Shown: one piece after another, positions 50,076 through 63,507 of the stretch
How the letters are laid out: each line of letters starts with the position of its first letter
Position numbering within the stretch: the first letter of the stretch is position 1
DNA from: Aselliscus stoliczkanus
Lineage: Eukaryota; Chordata; Mammalia; Chiroptera; Hipposideridae
Length of the DNA stretch: 64,000 nt
Direction: 5' to 3'
Assembly (NCBI GenBank): GCA_033961575.1
Contig: CM066735.1
Location: forward strand, 91,209,449-91,273,448
Program-made: the position numbers and the translations under genes
The notes under the pieces: model-generated
What the model was told of the DNA's origin: nothing
The model's database searches: none
The model's input: only the letters and a program-made list of their open reading frames with translations

Positions 50076-50499
50076 CTCAGGTCTTGGGGTTCCAAGTCCA
50101 GGCCCTCCACCCACCTCACCCGATGGACCACCCATCCCACCACCAGCTGGATTGGATCATCACAGATACTGACCCTGCTCTTGGTTTGACAAGAACCTTT
50201 TATGAGCATCTCACGGAGCCGCAGCTTCAGATCATCTGTGGGTTTATTTGTATCTCCAGGGTGCACAGAATACCCTCCCATCTGAACAAGAAGATTTAGT
50301 GACATGATTATCCGTGTACATCACCATCACCATTATAGTGGCATAGTTTAGTTTTTTTTTGTTTTTTTGGGTTTTTTTCCGTGAAAACAGTACAACAACC
50401 TTAAAGGAAATTTTTAGAAAGAGAAAGCTTATCTGTAATACACCTGCCTTCAAACACTTTCATGTTGTAATGAGCGGATTCTAACACACTGTGGATGGC

Positions 50500-50755
50500 T
50501 TCCACCAACAATAGTGGTAGCAAACATTCTGCATGGCCCTTACCAAATTCCAGGTACTATTCGAAGTGCTTTCCATACATTAACTTCCTATCCCAACCCT
50601 GTAGGTAAGTGTGGTTAACATCTCCGTTTTACAGAGGAAGGAACTGAGGCAGAGAAGGTAAGGAAATTTACCTGAGCTCCCGCAGCTAGTAAGTAGTGGT
50701 GATGGAGGCAGCCCAGGTCCAGGATCCATGCTCTAAACCACTACACCATGAACTT
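50500..50755 (+). mobile_element. MIR element
   Basis: AATTCCAGGTACTATTCGAA, CATCTCCGTTTTACAGAGGA and GCAGCTAGTAAGTAGTGGTG are the sense MIR pattern. Confidence 0.75.
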
Positions 50756-51199
50756 GGCCACCTACACAAGCCCAGAGAGCCTTCAAAAGACACGTCTTTG
50801 GAGGGACTGCCTCTTACTGCCTTGATCTGTGTCCTCAGCCCCACACTGGTATATCAACTAGGCAATTAGGAAACACTAATTCTGGATAGACAGATCAATT
50901 CTAACCCAATATATTTGGGGCTTAGCAAGATAGAGTCCTGCCTAACTCCAATCCTAAATCTGTCCTTTCCCCAAATGTGTCAGCCATAAAAGGACATTGA
51001 GGAAACCACTTTTAGGCCTGGCACTGCCATTCAGAGTGGTGACCAAGCTGAATTCCAAGTAAGGTGGGAGATTTGGGGCATATCCTGGACTTCTCCTAGG
51101 AAATCCTACGTCTCTATTTTCTTTACTTCCAAAAGAGAATGGACACTAGTATAACAAAACCAATTCAGTGGTCGCTATGGTGCTTCTTTCTAGACTTAA

Positions 51200-51480
51200 A
51201 GATTTGTTCTTTTATTTAGCAAATGTGTATTATTGAGCAGCTCCTGCATGCCAGGACGTGAAAAAACTCAGCCATATTCTATTGGAGGGAGACAGACAAG
51301 GGTAAACAAACAAGGCAAATGCAGGTAGCGATAAATGCAATGAGAGAAATAACCATGGAGATGGGACAGAGTGATTGTGAATTGGAAGTGGGGATAGACT
51401 TCACCTCTTTAAACGGGGTGGTCAGAAAAGATCTCTCTGAGGAGTTAACCTTTGAGCTGCATCTGAAAGCTGAGAAACCA
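51200..51480 (+). repeat. Ancient interspersed repeat fragment, family not assigned
   Basis: ACGGGGTGGTCAGAAAAGAT, CTCTCTGAGGAGTTAACCTT and GAGCTGCATCTGAAAGCTGA resemble the start of the unassigned family seen at 19855-20640. Confidence 0.4.
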
Positions 51481-52039
51481 ACTCTATAAGGTAAAAATAT
51501 AATCAGAGTTCTTTATTCCTTGTGGCCTCTTCAGTGAATATAGCACAATTTCTAGTAATTTAAAAGCAGCAAGGTCTGCATCTTTAACTCCAAGGCTCCT
51601 AATGGTTTTCCTCAGTCTGATCATCTATAGAAAGAACCAGAGAAGGTGTGGCACAGAATGATTTGCCATTAGTTTTTTTGTCAGGACCATGAGATTATCA
51701 AGGCACAATGGAGTTTTCTTTAGGAAGGAAACAATTACAGAGCAGCTGTTTTACCCATCAGTCTCCCATTCCCCCTGTGAAGCTGACATGAAATGTATAT
51801 TCTGTAGATCCTTGATCTGTTCAAGAAATTGCCCCTCTTGATCCAAATACAAAGGACCACTTCTTGAGGCAATTTTTTTCTTAGAGAGGTGCCAGGGGGA
51901 GATCAGAATGCCTCTACTGTCCCATCTGTCCCTACAGTGAACTTCATTTCTATCAGCCAATCCCCTTCTATCATCTCGCATCTCCTCGGGGGAAGGGCCA
52001 TGTTCCTATCAGCTTTTTCACCAATGTCTATCACATGTG

Positions 52040-52598
52040 TGGTTGAAATTTGTGGTAGCTTTTCTACAAGATGGCTGCCATTAGATTCTTTCCTCCCTCC
52101 ATACACAGCCCATTCTGTCCCATGGAGAGGTAAAATCTGTTCCTCTCTCCCCTTGCACTGGGCAGGTCTATGATTCCTTTAAACAATGGTTTTGGGAAGA
52201 GTGACTTCTAAGGCTGAGTCATAAGAAGGCTTGCAATTTCCACTTGGTTATCTTGAAGGCGGAAGCCTCCTGGTCTCCCTGAGAGAAACCAACTGCCATG
52301 TAAAAAAAAAAGTCCAACTCAACTACCCTAAGGCCACCATGCTGTGAGGAAGCACAAGCCATCTCTGTGAAGAGACCACATGGAGAGATTCTCAACCAGC
52401 CCAGGCAGTGAAGAAGCCTTCAGGTGACACCAGCCTCTGCTGCCATTTGGTGACAGCTGTAGGAGGGAACCCAAGCGACAACCACCCAGCTGAGGCTATC
52501 AATCCACAGAGCTTTGAGAGAGAATAAAACTTTCTTGTCTTTAAGCCTCCAAATTTTGGGGTAGTTTGTTACACAGCAATAGATAACCAGAACAGAAC
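52040..52598 (+). mobile_element. MLT1-like solo LTR (ERVL-MaLR)
   Basis: The 3' part is diagnostic: AATAAA at 52523-52528, TTTAAGCCTCCAAATTTTGG, then GGTAGTTTGTTACACAGCAA and TAGATAACCAGAACAGAACT. The 5' end is approximate. No viral coding sequence is attached. It is an old, inactive LTR in the intron. Confidence 0.7.
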
Positions 52599-53859
52599 TT
52601 AATAAATATTTATAAATATTTATTAAATAGAACATACAGTTCCACCAGCCCACCCTCAGAGACAGTACAGTTAAGCCCTGTGTCTCAGCCAGGTTACATA
52701 TTTACAAATATTCCTTGCAAAAGGATGACCTCAATTGAGTATTTATGTTCACAATGAAAATTTCACTCTTGAGTGCTGAATTTTCCTGTGAGGACATTTG
52801 GAATCCTTCATTAAAGACTGCTTTGCTAAATGGTATCCATGTCCTGAATAGGCTTCTACACATTAGGATGTAGAAGCTGCATAGCTGATACCCCTTACTT
52901 TTGCTTGCAGCACTGCTACACATATTATTTCATTTGTTTTTATGTGATGATGGCCCATCTTACTCTGAGAAAGAATTTGAGGAGGCCTAGTATGTTAATA
53001 ATAGTATAGTATTAATAATATGTCATAAGGGAGTAAAATGATATGTTGTCATAAAAGCTAGAAGTATTCGTTTATCTGGAATGGGTAAGTAACTTATTCC
53101 TCAAAAGGAGGAGCTCCTTCATCATTTTCTATCCTAAGACCAAGGTCAGAAGTAGAGACTGATTTGACCTGGATTTCGAATCTCTATTTATGCGGAGAAA
53201 AGAAGAGTCACTGGCAAATAGGAACTTTTGTAAAAGCCATGTGGATTTTCATAATTCTAAAGCAACTCTTCAAAATTCTTCCCAAAATCACTTAAAGGAT
53301 ATAATTTTCTAGTTTTCTCCAATCCACTCAATTCTCTGATGGTACAGAAGTGCCCCTGCCCCCATTTAAGCACCAACAGTTTGTGTGTGATGACAGTGAT
53401 GATGAAAAGTAGATGTGGAATAAGAAGCTTCTGATGCCGAACAAGAGAAAGCAGTGTCTCTCCACCCAGGGTAACTCACCTCTACACTTCCCAGGGGCGA
53501 AGAGACATTTGGTTTGGAGTACACCCTGTACCAGCAACACCATTGCCTGCTGAAATTGTGTTATTATTCTGCTTCCTTAGTTCACATGCAAAGACATGGC
53601 TTTGGGTGGATTTTCCACCCAAGAATAAAATGTGAGCATCAGAATCAGGATGAGCCTGCCCTGCTTTTCCCCTGGCAGAGCTATTTTCTGATTTCACACA
53701 TTCTCTTGATCGAGATAGCCTCAGAAAAGAAGCATAGGATCAGACGGGATGAGTGATTTGGCCATGTGTGCACTGTGTGGACAGGTCATAAGACACATGC
53801 AATCCAGTCAGGAAGGCTTCTGTCACCCAAAATTCGTATCACTACATCAGAAGAAGGCA

Positions 53860-54020
53860 GGGTAGTTTAGTGATTATGCACATGGAGGTTGGAATCAGAT
53901 GGTCTGAGTTCAGTGCTTTGCTTCTGATGCTTTTTAATTATATGACTCTGGGCATGTTACTTCGCCTCGCTAAGGCTCAGTAGTCTTTATCCCTTACAAA
54001 ATGATATAAAGGTAATAGAT
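53860..54020 (-). mobile_element. MIR element
   Basis: GGCATGTTACTTCGCCTCGC and GGTTGGAATCAGATGGTCTG follow the antisense MIR pattern. Confidence 0.65.
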
Positions 54021-54358
54021 ATAGGCACTTGTCATATCATTAGCAACCACGTAAGTGGTTACTATATCCATCCATCGTTTTTACCACCGCCACCCTCACC
54101 ATCCTGTCCCTGATTATCCCAGGAAAAGGGAGAGCCCATAGCAATGTCCTCAAGGACCTTTAATCACTATTTGTCTCCTTTTTTCACATCTTTAGGTGTG
54201 TCATGGGTGGTGATTCAAATACTCCACAAACCCACAGATTGAATGGAAATGAACATCAGTATTAACCCACTGACATTTCAAAGGACACTGAATATTATTT
54301 AAATACAATTAGATCTATCAGTGTTCCATAGAAAGATGTTTGGGTTCAAACAGGCCAA

Positions 54359-54360
<2 letters not shown>

Positions 54361-54409
<49 letters not shown>

Positions 54410-54456
54410 GCTCCCTGCCTTTTTCAGTGTGTGTCCCTGCCTTTTTCAGTGTGTGT
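54361..54456. repeat. (GT)n microsatellite plus 22-bp tandem duplication
   Basis: A clean GT repeat at 54361-54407, then two exact copies of a 22-bp unit (CCCTGCCTTTTTCAGTGTGT plus GT) at 54413-54434 and 54435-54456. Confidence 0.95.
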
Positions 54457-55139
54457 CCATGTTCCTTTCATCAGTTGATCTTCATAACAGAGTTGCAAAA
54501 TAGATAAGGCAGGTGAGATGCGCCTCATTTTCTGGGTGAGAGTAATTATAAAGACCACCAAGGAGGTCAGAAGGATTCAAGAAGCATCAATATGCCCCAA
54601 GGAGGAACTGATGTACCTTTTCCCTTAATTCAGTCCATCGGAAAAAGAAAGAGAAGGAAGCTGTACATGTGATTATTCCATCAATTCCATCTGCACCCAG
54701 ACAGCCAACAGAATGGAGCCTTCCATGAGCTTGCCATGCCAAAGGTTGCCCCAAAAGATTACCATTGGTTATGAAAACACAACAGAAAACAGACTTCTTT
54801 CCCATCTACTCACTGTCCCAAAACAAGCAATTAAAACGTAAAATAAAATAAACAGAAGAACCTGCTGGATAATCCAGGAAAGGTCAATGCTGCCAGAGTT
54901 TGTTATGTAATATATTTAACAGTCTTCCCTGGTAACCATGACTTCTACCACCCTGGGAGGGCATGGGCTGCTCCTGTTGAAACTTGTGCTTTGGCAACAA
55001 GAGAGTAAAAGCATCATTCTATGCTTTTCTTCCTGCTAAAAATTAGATGTGAGCAGTAACAGGGGTGGTGTGGGAAGAAACATGGTAACTGGTTTCCGCT
55101 GAGCTGGATGTGGGTCTCCAACTTGAAGTGTGTGGTCCC

Positions 55140-55262
55140 AGGCGAGCAGTGTCAGCATGCCCTGGGAACCCCTTAGAAATGCGGATGTCCAACCTCTGCC
55201 CCTGGCCTACTGAGTGAGGAACCCCGGGGATGGGGCCCAGCCAGCCCGTGATTCTGATGCAC
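55140..55262 (+). mobile_element. MER5-like nonautonomous hAT element
   Basis: GAACCCCTTAGAAATGCGGA, CTACTGAGTGAGGAACCCCG and GTGATTCTGATGCACA are MER5-type phrases. Diverged. Confidence 0.6.
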
Positions 55263-56500
55263 AATAAAGTTGAGCACCAAAGTGGCAGTCTCATCACTGG
55301 CAGTGCCCTCACCTCTCTGCAAGTGAGGGATTCAGCCTTGCTCAGCTCGCTCACAGCCCAGTTCCCAGTTCTTCCTGCCCATCTCTGCCAACCCCCTGGG
55401 TGCTTGTTCCTGTCTGTTCACTGTGGCTCTAGACAAAGCTTTCCACCATTGGGCAGAGCCTTTGTCTCTAATCTCTTTGATCACAGTCACAACTTCCTGA
55501 AAGACAGTGGGAGAGGCTGGCATGGAGAGTAGGAAGAGGAGTAGAAAGTATGTTCCCTAGTGGGAAAGTGTGTAAGACGTCCAAGTCCCGGGGTGGGCAG
55601 AGATGAGACGCCTGGCAGATGGCTATGTGGGGTCTGAGCCTCGGAGATCCCAGTCGTGCCCTCAGAGGATTGTTCTTAACCTCCCCAAGCCCTTGTTTGC
55701 TCTCATCTGCCAATCGCGGAGTGTGTGAGAGTCTAAGGGGCTGGCTGATTGGTAGGCCACAGATAAATGGTGGTCACTGTTATCACAGTGACAAGAAACG
55801 GCAATGGAGAGGCCTGTTCCTGGCAGGAAGCGCTGGCGACAACAGGAGATATACGAGAGGCCACACCATGGTGGTCACTGAATGCCTGGCTGAGGAGCTA
55901 GACTGCTTCAGAGGCCATAAGGAGCCAAACGTCAGCAAAGCCACCTGAGGACTTGCTAAAATGCTGATTCTGCAGGCATGGGGGGCAAGGGGAGAGGGGC
56001 AGGTGGCTGAGAGGCTGCATTACTAACAAGTCCTCAGGTGGCACCTGGGCTGGGCTGTCACACCACCCTTTGAGCAGCTAGGCCATGGATTGTTCTTGGG
56101 CTAGTGAATGGCACAGAAGCGTCCTCAGGACATTAAATACTAGTAAAACCCCCACTTTGCCTGAAAGTTTGCTAAGTTGGCACAGCTCAGTTCCTGTAGG
56201 CAGTCTAGAGATGGTTCCCCTCAGCCTGCTGAGACCTCCAACTGCAGTCTGTAGGGCAGAGAGGGCATCAAGCCCCAGCAAGTGGGTCAGCAACAAGAAT
56301 GACTCCGCAGGGTGCTGTTTGCCGGGGCTGCCACTCCACACTCTCCCTCACTGGGCACACTGTTCCCGCCTCACACACAAAGACAGCCATCAGAATTGCA
56401 GTGCCCTTAAAGTGCCCTAGATTTTATGTCACCAGGCATAAGTATATACCCTTTGTGCATTCAGAAACAAACCCCAAGATCCTCTTGTTTCTCCTTCCCC

Positions 56501-56501
<1 letters not shown>

Positions 56502-56571
<70 letters not shown>

Positions 56572-56700
56572 CTCTCTCCTCTCTCTGGTTTTCTTTCTTC
56601 CTTTCTTTCTTTCCTTCTTTCTGCCTGCCTGCCTTCCTTCCTTCCTTCCTTTCTTCCTACCTTCCTGCCTCCCTCCCCGCCCCCTCTCTCCCTTTCTTCC
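56502..56700. repeat. (CT)n followed by (TTCC)n/(CTGC)n pyrimidine tract
   Basis: CT repeat of about 80 bp (56502-56586), then TTCC/TTCT/CTGC-type sequence to about 56700. It ends roughly 240 bp before the acceptor of the ligand-binding exon. Generates spurious Ser/Leu and Arg/Glu frames. Confidence 0.97.
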
Positions 56701-56939
56701 TCCCCCCACAATCCTGTGACTGTTATCACCGGGAGCCTATTACAACAATAGCCAAGACATATATCTTTACTCAGAGAACTAAATAATGTGAAAACTGTAC
56801 AGTTCGTTAATAAATTATGTGAAAAACTCGAAACTGTACAGGTTCCAGTTCAGAAGAGACTTTCTGCCACATGAGAACTAAAATAAGTAAAAATCCCTTG
56901 AACGTTTTCATTTAAATACTTTTTGTTTCTCCTCCTTAG

Positions 56940-57176
<237 letters not shown>

Positions 57177-57334
57177 TAGGGACTTAGTCCTATGAAAGCA
57201 ATGTCATTACAAAAGGAAAATGCACTTTGTTTCATTTTTATTTCCCCACCTTCTCTATTCAGTTATCATTCATTAGCTTGTCCACATGAGGTCGATGAAG
57301 TCCTATCCATCCATCTAATTCCAGGCTTAGGGAA

Positions 57335-57480
57335 ATATGACAGCAATCGTTGTGTTTATCAGCACCTGCAATGTCCTGGTTACCATGCTCAAGTTTGCCA
57401 CGTTAAAGTAAATCCTTATAACAGATTGCAGCGTAGCTTTAATGAACCCATTTTACAGATGTAGGACATTGAGGCAATGT
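57335..57480 (+). mobile_element. MIR-like fragment
   Basis: CCCATTTTACAGATGTAGGA and CATTGAGGCAATGTGATAAA give the sense MIR core; the 5' part is weak. Confidence 0.5.
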
Positions 57481-57754
57481 GATAAACTTGGGGCCATGGT
57501 ATCAGTCTTAGTCTAGGTTCTTTCAGCTACATATCCCAGTGAGATGGTTATGTGGTCGTTTCTTAATCTTCAAGAATAAGTTAAATTACCCTCACAGAGC
57601 TAGGATCTTAATAGCTCCTTAAATCTTCCCTCTTTTCTTGTAAGTTCATCCTTTCTTGCCCCACCTTCAGGATGCTCTGAAGAGCCCACTCACCAGAAGT
57701 CATAGCCTTTCCCTCTTGGACCCTTCATCCCTAACTTTAACGGTCCTACCATGT

Positions 57755-57950
57755 GGTAGCGGAGAGCATGGGCTCTGCAGTCAGCTGCATGGGCAAAAAT
57801 CTTAGATAAGTTATTAAATGTCTGCAAACCTTGGTTATCTCATCTTTAAAATGGGCGTCATAAGAGGATCTATCTTGTAGAGCTGTTGGGAGATTTAAAT
57901 GTCATAGTAAGTGCTTGGATCGGTCTTGAGTCATAAGTACTCCAAAAATT
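57755..57950 (-). mobile_element. MIR element
   Basis: GAGAGCATGGGCTCTGCAGT, TTATCTCATCTTTAAAATGG and TGTAGAGCTGTTGGGAGATT fit an antisense MIR. Confidence 0.7.
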
Positions 57951-58808
57951 TTAGCTGTTAATACTGTGATTTTATCCATTACATTACCATCCTGTCTGTA
58001 CCTTCCTCTTTTTATTGAAGTGGAATTGATTATGTTTTCTGGAGAATTGTGCCCTTTGAAAAACCTCATCAGGTGCCAATCTTTTGCTCTTCACATCACC
58101 AAGGGAACCCAGAAAGATACCAAATAGACCATGTACTCCTGTAAGCCTCTTACCTAAGCCACCTGAGTGATAAGTGAATCTAGTCTCAGGCAGAAAGCAG
58201 CTGAGTTACCTCACTGGAATGATGGTGTCCTACCTTGGCTTCCCGTCCATTTGTGTCTTTGACTTTGCAATAATGGGAGCCCAGCTGCAGTCTAACAGAC
58301 CTCAGACATTGATGGGGACACTTCTTGTTGCCTATTTCTGAGCCTCCACAAAAGCCATACCCAAAAAGAAGAGCAGTCCTTCAGGACTCGGGTATCTGAT
58401 CCTCTGACTCAGCTGGGAGAGAATGTGCCTCCTTCTTACCCACCCCAGCTTCACTGTGGTAGAGGCCGGGTACCTGATGTGCCAGCTAGCAGCCCAGAGT
58501 GGGAACCACTCACATTCCACCCTCCAAGGAGCCAGCGGGTCCTAGAAAAGGAATCTGACTTGTATCTGTATTTGGTGTGGAGCGTTCCATGCCTCTGACT
58601 GTCTTTTTTTTCTTAACATTTATTAAAGTTTGAGAGGATATTACAAAAATCATACATATTCATTGGTGATTTATACAGCATAATAAAGGTAATGATTCAT
58701 GGTAACATCACCAAGAGATAAACTGCTGCCACTGGGAGCCTGTTTTAGACTTTTTTCCAATAAATTTGAGTGTATATACACACTCACATATGAAATCACA
58801 TACACATA

Positions 58809-59350
58809 CGAAGGTCAGACAATTAAGTGCGCAAACTCATCCTAGAAAAAGTGTGACATACCTCATTGCTGAATATCACTACGGTCACCTTGAGACGTTC
58901 TCCCCCTAGGAAGCTATGCGCCAACCCTGTGCCTAGTCCACCCCTCAAAGCAATTTTGGGACTTTTTCTGGAATGACAATCAGAGCTGTCATCATATTAC
59001 CCTTGATGTCATCAAAATGTCTTCCTTTCAATATTTTCTTTATCTTCCGGTAAAGAAAGATATCATTGGGGGCCAAGTCAGGTAAGTAGGGAGGGTGTTC
59101 CAATATAGTTATTTGTTTCCTGGCTAAAAACTCCTTCACAGAGAGTGCCATGATTGTCATGAATGCAAGAGCCATGAATTGTTAGTGAAAAGTTCAGATT
59201 GTCTAACTTTTTCACGCAACCTTTTCAGCACTTTCAAATGTTAAACTTGGTTAACTGTCCAGTTGGTACAAATTCATAATGAACAATCCCTCTGATATCA
59301 AAAAAAGGTTAGCTGCAACAAGTTCGTGAACTTAATTGTCAGAACTCATG
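58809..59350 (-). mobile_element. Internally deleted mariner transposon with transposase remnant
   Basis: About 541 bp between TA dinucleotides (58807-58808 and 59351-59352). The ends are near-inverted: GGTCAGACAATTAAGTGCGC at the left and the complement of TTCGTGAACTTAATTGTCAG at the right. The minus strand at 58945-59175 has a 76-codon frame matching the C-terminal third of a mariner transposase, with the EHPPYLPDLAPNDIFLY region containing the last catalytic Asp. The upstream coding part and the first two catalytic Asp are missing. It is less than half the usual 1.3 kb length, so it is dead. Confidence 0.88.
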
Positions 59351-59409
59351 TATGTGAAATATGAAACATATTAATATAATTTATACTATATAACATACTT
59401 TTCACTTAC

Positions 59410-59820
59410 AAAACCACTTTTTTAAACAAATTGAAGAGTAAGGAGCACATATCATAAGGGTGCAACTCAATGGGTTTTCACCGACTTAACACACCCATAC
59501 GATCAGCTCCAAGATAAAAAGAATGTTACCAGCCCCCTATTGTGCCTAACATTTTACATCCAACTGTAAAATATGTCATTTAAGTATTCTTTGACAAACT
59601 AATTTTTAATGACCACAGAGCATTCCAAAGAATAGATCTACCATAATTTAGGTTGTCTGCTTTCAGGGGATCTTTAGTTCATTTCCAAGTTTTCACTAAT
59701 ATTAAATATCCCGCAGTGGACATTCTGGAGCCTAGGCCCTGCTCACAGTACTCTTTCTTCAGGGCAAACCCAAAAGTGGAATTTAAGGACCAAAGCGTGT
59801 ACAACTTTTCAGGCTTTCAA
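59410..59820 (-). mobile_element. L1-derived fragment, antisense
   Basis: GGGTGCAACTCAATGGGTTT, CGACTTAACACACCCATACG and AGAATGTTACCAGCCCCCTA, then TTAGGTTGTCTGCTTTCAGG, resemble the complement of old L1 3' sequence. Confidence 0.55.
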
Positions 59821-61074
59821 TATGTGTTTGTGCTTGCTTGCCCTCCGTCTGGACATCATCTTTCCCCTTTCTCATTGAGTCGAGTTTGTTTTCCTGGACC
59901 TTTCTTGGACCCCTCTCTCTGGGCTTGTCTCTCGTCGCCCAGTCCTTGGTGTCTAAAGAGAAACTTGATTGAGTTTGCTACCTCTACCCCTTGAGCTAGC
60001 CTGTCTGTCATGTGTTCCCCTTCCAATATCCACCTAAACTATTTTTTTAGAAAATGTAAAGCTCATGTACACCAACCACTGCAGAGATATTTCAGTTAAA
60101 GAAAGAAAGAAAAGAAGCCATCTCCACCACCAGTAACAAACGCACTGTGCACTTATGTCTGTGACAAGGGTGAGGGGTCAACATGGGACTTTTCAAGTTT
60201 CCCTTAGACATTTAAGCCTGCTTCATGTTCTGACTCCATTTCTCTTTCAATCCTGATATTTTGCAATCTCCAAATTACAACAAAAAAAAGGCGGGGGGGA
60301 CACTTGTACAGCAGAGATGAGTATGTTTCTGGTGTTCGTGGCCTCCTGAGGACATCTAGACTTTCACACTATCTTTGGAACCCCAAAGAGGGAAAATGAC
60401 TGTGTAAGCCCCTTAGCCACCTACCAATGAAGTGGGATGCAGGTCCCAAGTGGTCTCAAGAGATAAAGGTTTCTTCCCAGAGGCAGTTTGATGCATCTGC
60501 TGCTGAAATTGTGCTCATGGTAATTTTCTGATAAGATCCATGCTAACCCACAAAGCAGAGACACCCTGGTCTTCAAAAGATCTAAAATCATCTCTGGCAG
60601 AGTTGCCAAAAACACACATAAGAACCACTTCTAGAGTACAATAGGGCACTGTCATCTTTTCCAGTCAACCTGAGTGATACACTCCTAAGGAGACAGGAAG
60701 AGCCTGTAGGAGGATCCCTGCCTGTGTGCCTGTCATGCTTTTGGTGGAACGTTCTCCCAATGAAAGTGTTTTCGCAAGTGACTAACAGATTACGTATCGA
60801 TAGGCTGAAACAAACCTCAGCAGCATCCTACAAACCCCACTTAAAGGAAAAGTCACCTGGCCTAGTTTTTAAACCTTTGGTGATCCCTGACAAATACTTA
60901 TTAAGGTTTTATTTACATTTGAACTAATCAACAGTAAGTTCAAAAAGAAAGCTTCTATAATCAGACTTGGCTACAAATCTGAGGCCTGCTCAAGTTTGTA
61001 TATTTTGTGACAGATTTTTTTTTAAAAAATGAATCGTTTTCTCTGAGTAATAATTTCTCTTTGCTGTTCTATGC

Positions 61075-61195
61075 CAGTGGTTCTCAAGAGTGATATCCCT
61101 GAACCAGCCGTATGTGCATCACCTGGGAACTTGGATAAATGCAGAAACTCAGGGTGGGGCCGTAATGTGTGGTTAACAAGTCCTCCCGTGATCCC
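61075..61195 (+). mobile_element. MER5-like nonautonomous hAT element
   Basis: Left terminus CCAGTGGTTCTCAAGAGTGA, then GCATCACCTGGGAACTTGGA and AGAAACTCAGGGTGGGGCCG. The right end is decayed. Confidence 0.65.
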
Positions 61196-61734
61196 TATAG
61201 GGCTGAAGCCACCCCTACCCTGGACACTAAAGCCAGCCTCTGCCCACTTCAGCCAGCTCTCCATCTTACCTGTGGAGGACCTATCCATGTTCAGGTTTCC
61301 TATTTCCAGGAATCCATGGATATAATTGAGGAGTACCAATTAGTACCTAACAAAAGCAAATCTAAGTAATTTTTTTAAATGCATGGAAGATGAGGATTCA
61401 CATGTACCGATTCCAGAACCAAGCACAAGATGACTGTTATTCTGTAGAAAAAGCTAAGCAATTTGAAATTAAATGGTAAAGTGGCTAGGTAGAGTTAGTG
61501 AAAAATAGGAAAGACCCAGTATTTTAAATGTAATAAGGCAGTATTTACCTTTAGTTTTATATAATAATTTAAAGTGAACTGGTCGAGAATTGATAAGAGT
61601 ATTTCCCAAAAAGAGTTTGTACATGCTTAATGAAGAGACAGAAATTATGTGTAACTTACATATTCATTGTTTATGGAAACTTAGTCCCATTCAAAGTACT
61701 TCAAAGAGTGTGTTGTCTTCTTTTCTTGGCATTG

Positions 61735-61930
61735 GACTCTGACAGATCTAGCTTCAAATCTTAGCCTCATCCACAAAATATTCATGTGACCCCCTAGCCT
61801 GTTACTCAGCCTGTCAGTGCCTGGATTTCCACATCTGAAAATGAAATTAGAATTAGAACATTAACTCACTGCACTGCTGTGAAAATTAAATAAGGTGAGG
61901 CACGTAAATCTTGGCACAATGCCCAATTCA
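61735..61930 (-). mobile_element. MIR element
   Basis: GACTCTGACAGATCTAGCTT, TGCTGTGAAAATTAAATAAG and the final CTTGGCACAATGCC fit an antisense MIR. Confidence 0.7.
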
Positions 61931-62174
61931 TCAGAAACACCCGGTAACAAATAGCCTTTCAAACTATTGTGCTAATGGCATTTAATTAAACTTTCTCCCC
62001 ATTCATACAACTCTAATTTTTTTTTTATTATTTTGCTTAGCAAAATATTTTTTAAGTTTGTTATTAATGTTATCACATTATCACAAATCCTAATTAATAG
62101 GGCAACCAAATGTGCTTAAAATGAGATTGGCAGAAAGATCTATAGTGTATAGTAACTCTGGTGTATAAGGTACT

Positions 62175-62332
62175 AAGAAGAACAAAAACTCTAGGAGCCA
62201 GAAGTCTGAATACTGGTCTCATCTCTGCCCCCAACTCACTGGGTGACCTTGGGCAACGCTTGCTTTTATATCTCTGGGCCTCATGGGTAATATCCATTTG
62301 TAAGAGGCCCTCTAGTTCTTTGTCTTCTAAGA
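62175..62332 (-). mobile_element. MIR element
   Basis: GTCTGAATACTGGTCTCATC, GGGTGACCTTGGGCAACGCT and CTCTGGGCCTCATGGGTAAT fit an antisense MIR. A SINE pair follows immediately. Confidence 0.65.
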
Positions 62333-62646
62333 GACTTAGAGAGGGCTGGCCGAGTGGTGCGGTGGTTAAGAGCTGGTTTGGGACGCCAACGGCCCTGGTT
62401 TGGATCCCACATATGAGGGCCAGTGACACTGCCCTCAAAAAAACAAATGAACAAACAAACAAAAAAACATTTTGGGCTGGCCGAGTGGGTCAGTTGGTTA
62501 AGAGCTCACTCAAGAGTGCGAGCTGAGCTCTGAGCAATGGCGGTTTGATGCCAAGCCCGAGCTTAGTTGCCGTTGAGCTGCCAACAGGTGGCAGGATGGC
62601 TCAGATGAAAAAATAAAATAAAATAAAAAGAGAGCGACTTAGAGAG
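62333..62646 (+). mobile_element. Head-to-tail SINE dimer within one target duplication
   Basis: First unit about 62344-62473: GGCTGGCCGAGTGGTGCGGT head, CACTGCCCTC and an A-rich tail. Second unit about 62474-62635: GGCTGGCCGAGTGGGTCAGT head with a different body and an AAATAAAATAAAATAAAA tail. GACTTAGAGAG occurs at 62333-62343 and 62636-62646, bracketing both units, and no separate duplication surrounds either one. Confidence 0.85.
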
Positions 62647-63062
62647 CACACTTGCTTCAAAATACAAAGAGAAGCACAGCTGCCAGCTAAACAGTAGCGT
62701 TACCTATTGATTACTGGAGCTAATAGACAAAAGCATTGGCAAATTTAATATAAACCTTCCTCTCAAGCAGTTATCAGTTGGGTTATTATACAAATCCCCA
62801 AAATAAGGGCTGTTGCAATTTCACATGTAACTATAGTACCAGTTGGAGATCTTTATCTGTTACAAAAGAAATGCAAACTACTGAAATTAAATCAGGTGAA
62901 GATTAGGACCCACTTGGAGTATGAAAAATGGTTGTTCAAAGTCTGCAACCAAGCAGGAAAGGAAAAGCCACAGAGTGTAGGCTCAGAGTACAGGACTCAT
63001 GTCCAAGGTGCTGTTCCTGCTGCCCTGTTATTCCTGACTGACATTTGTCCACTTATTTTTGA

Positions 63063-63507
<445 letters not shown>

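Noticed and set aside
56299..56751. 150-codon Ser/Leu-rich and Arg/Glu-rich frames
   Set aside because: Products of the CT/TTCC low-complexity tract.
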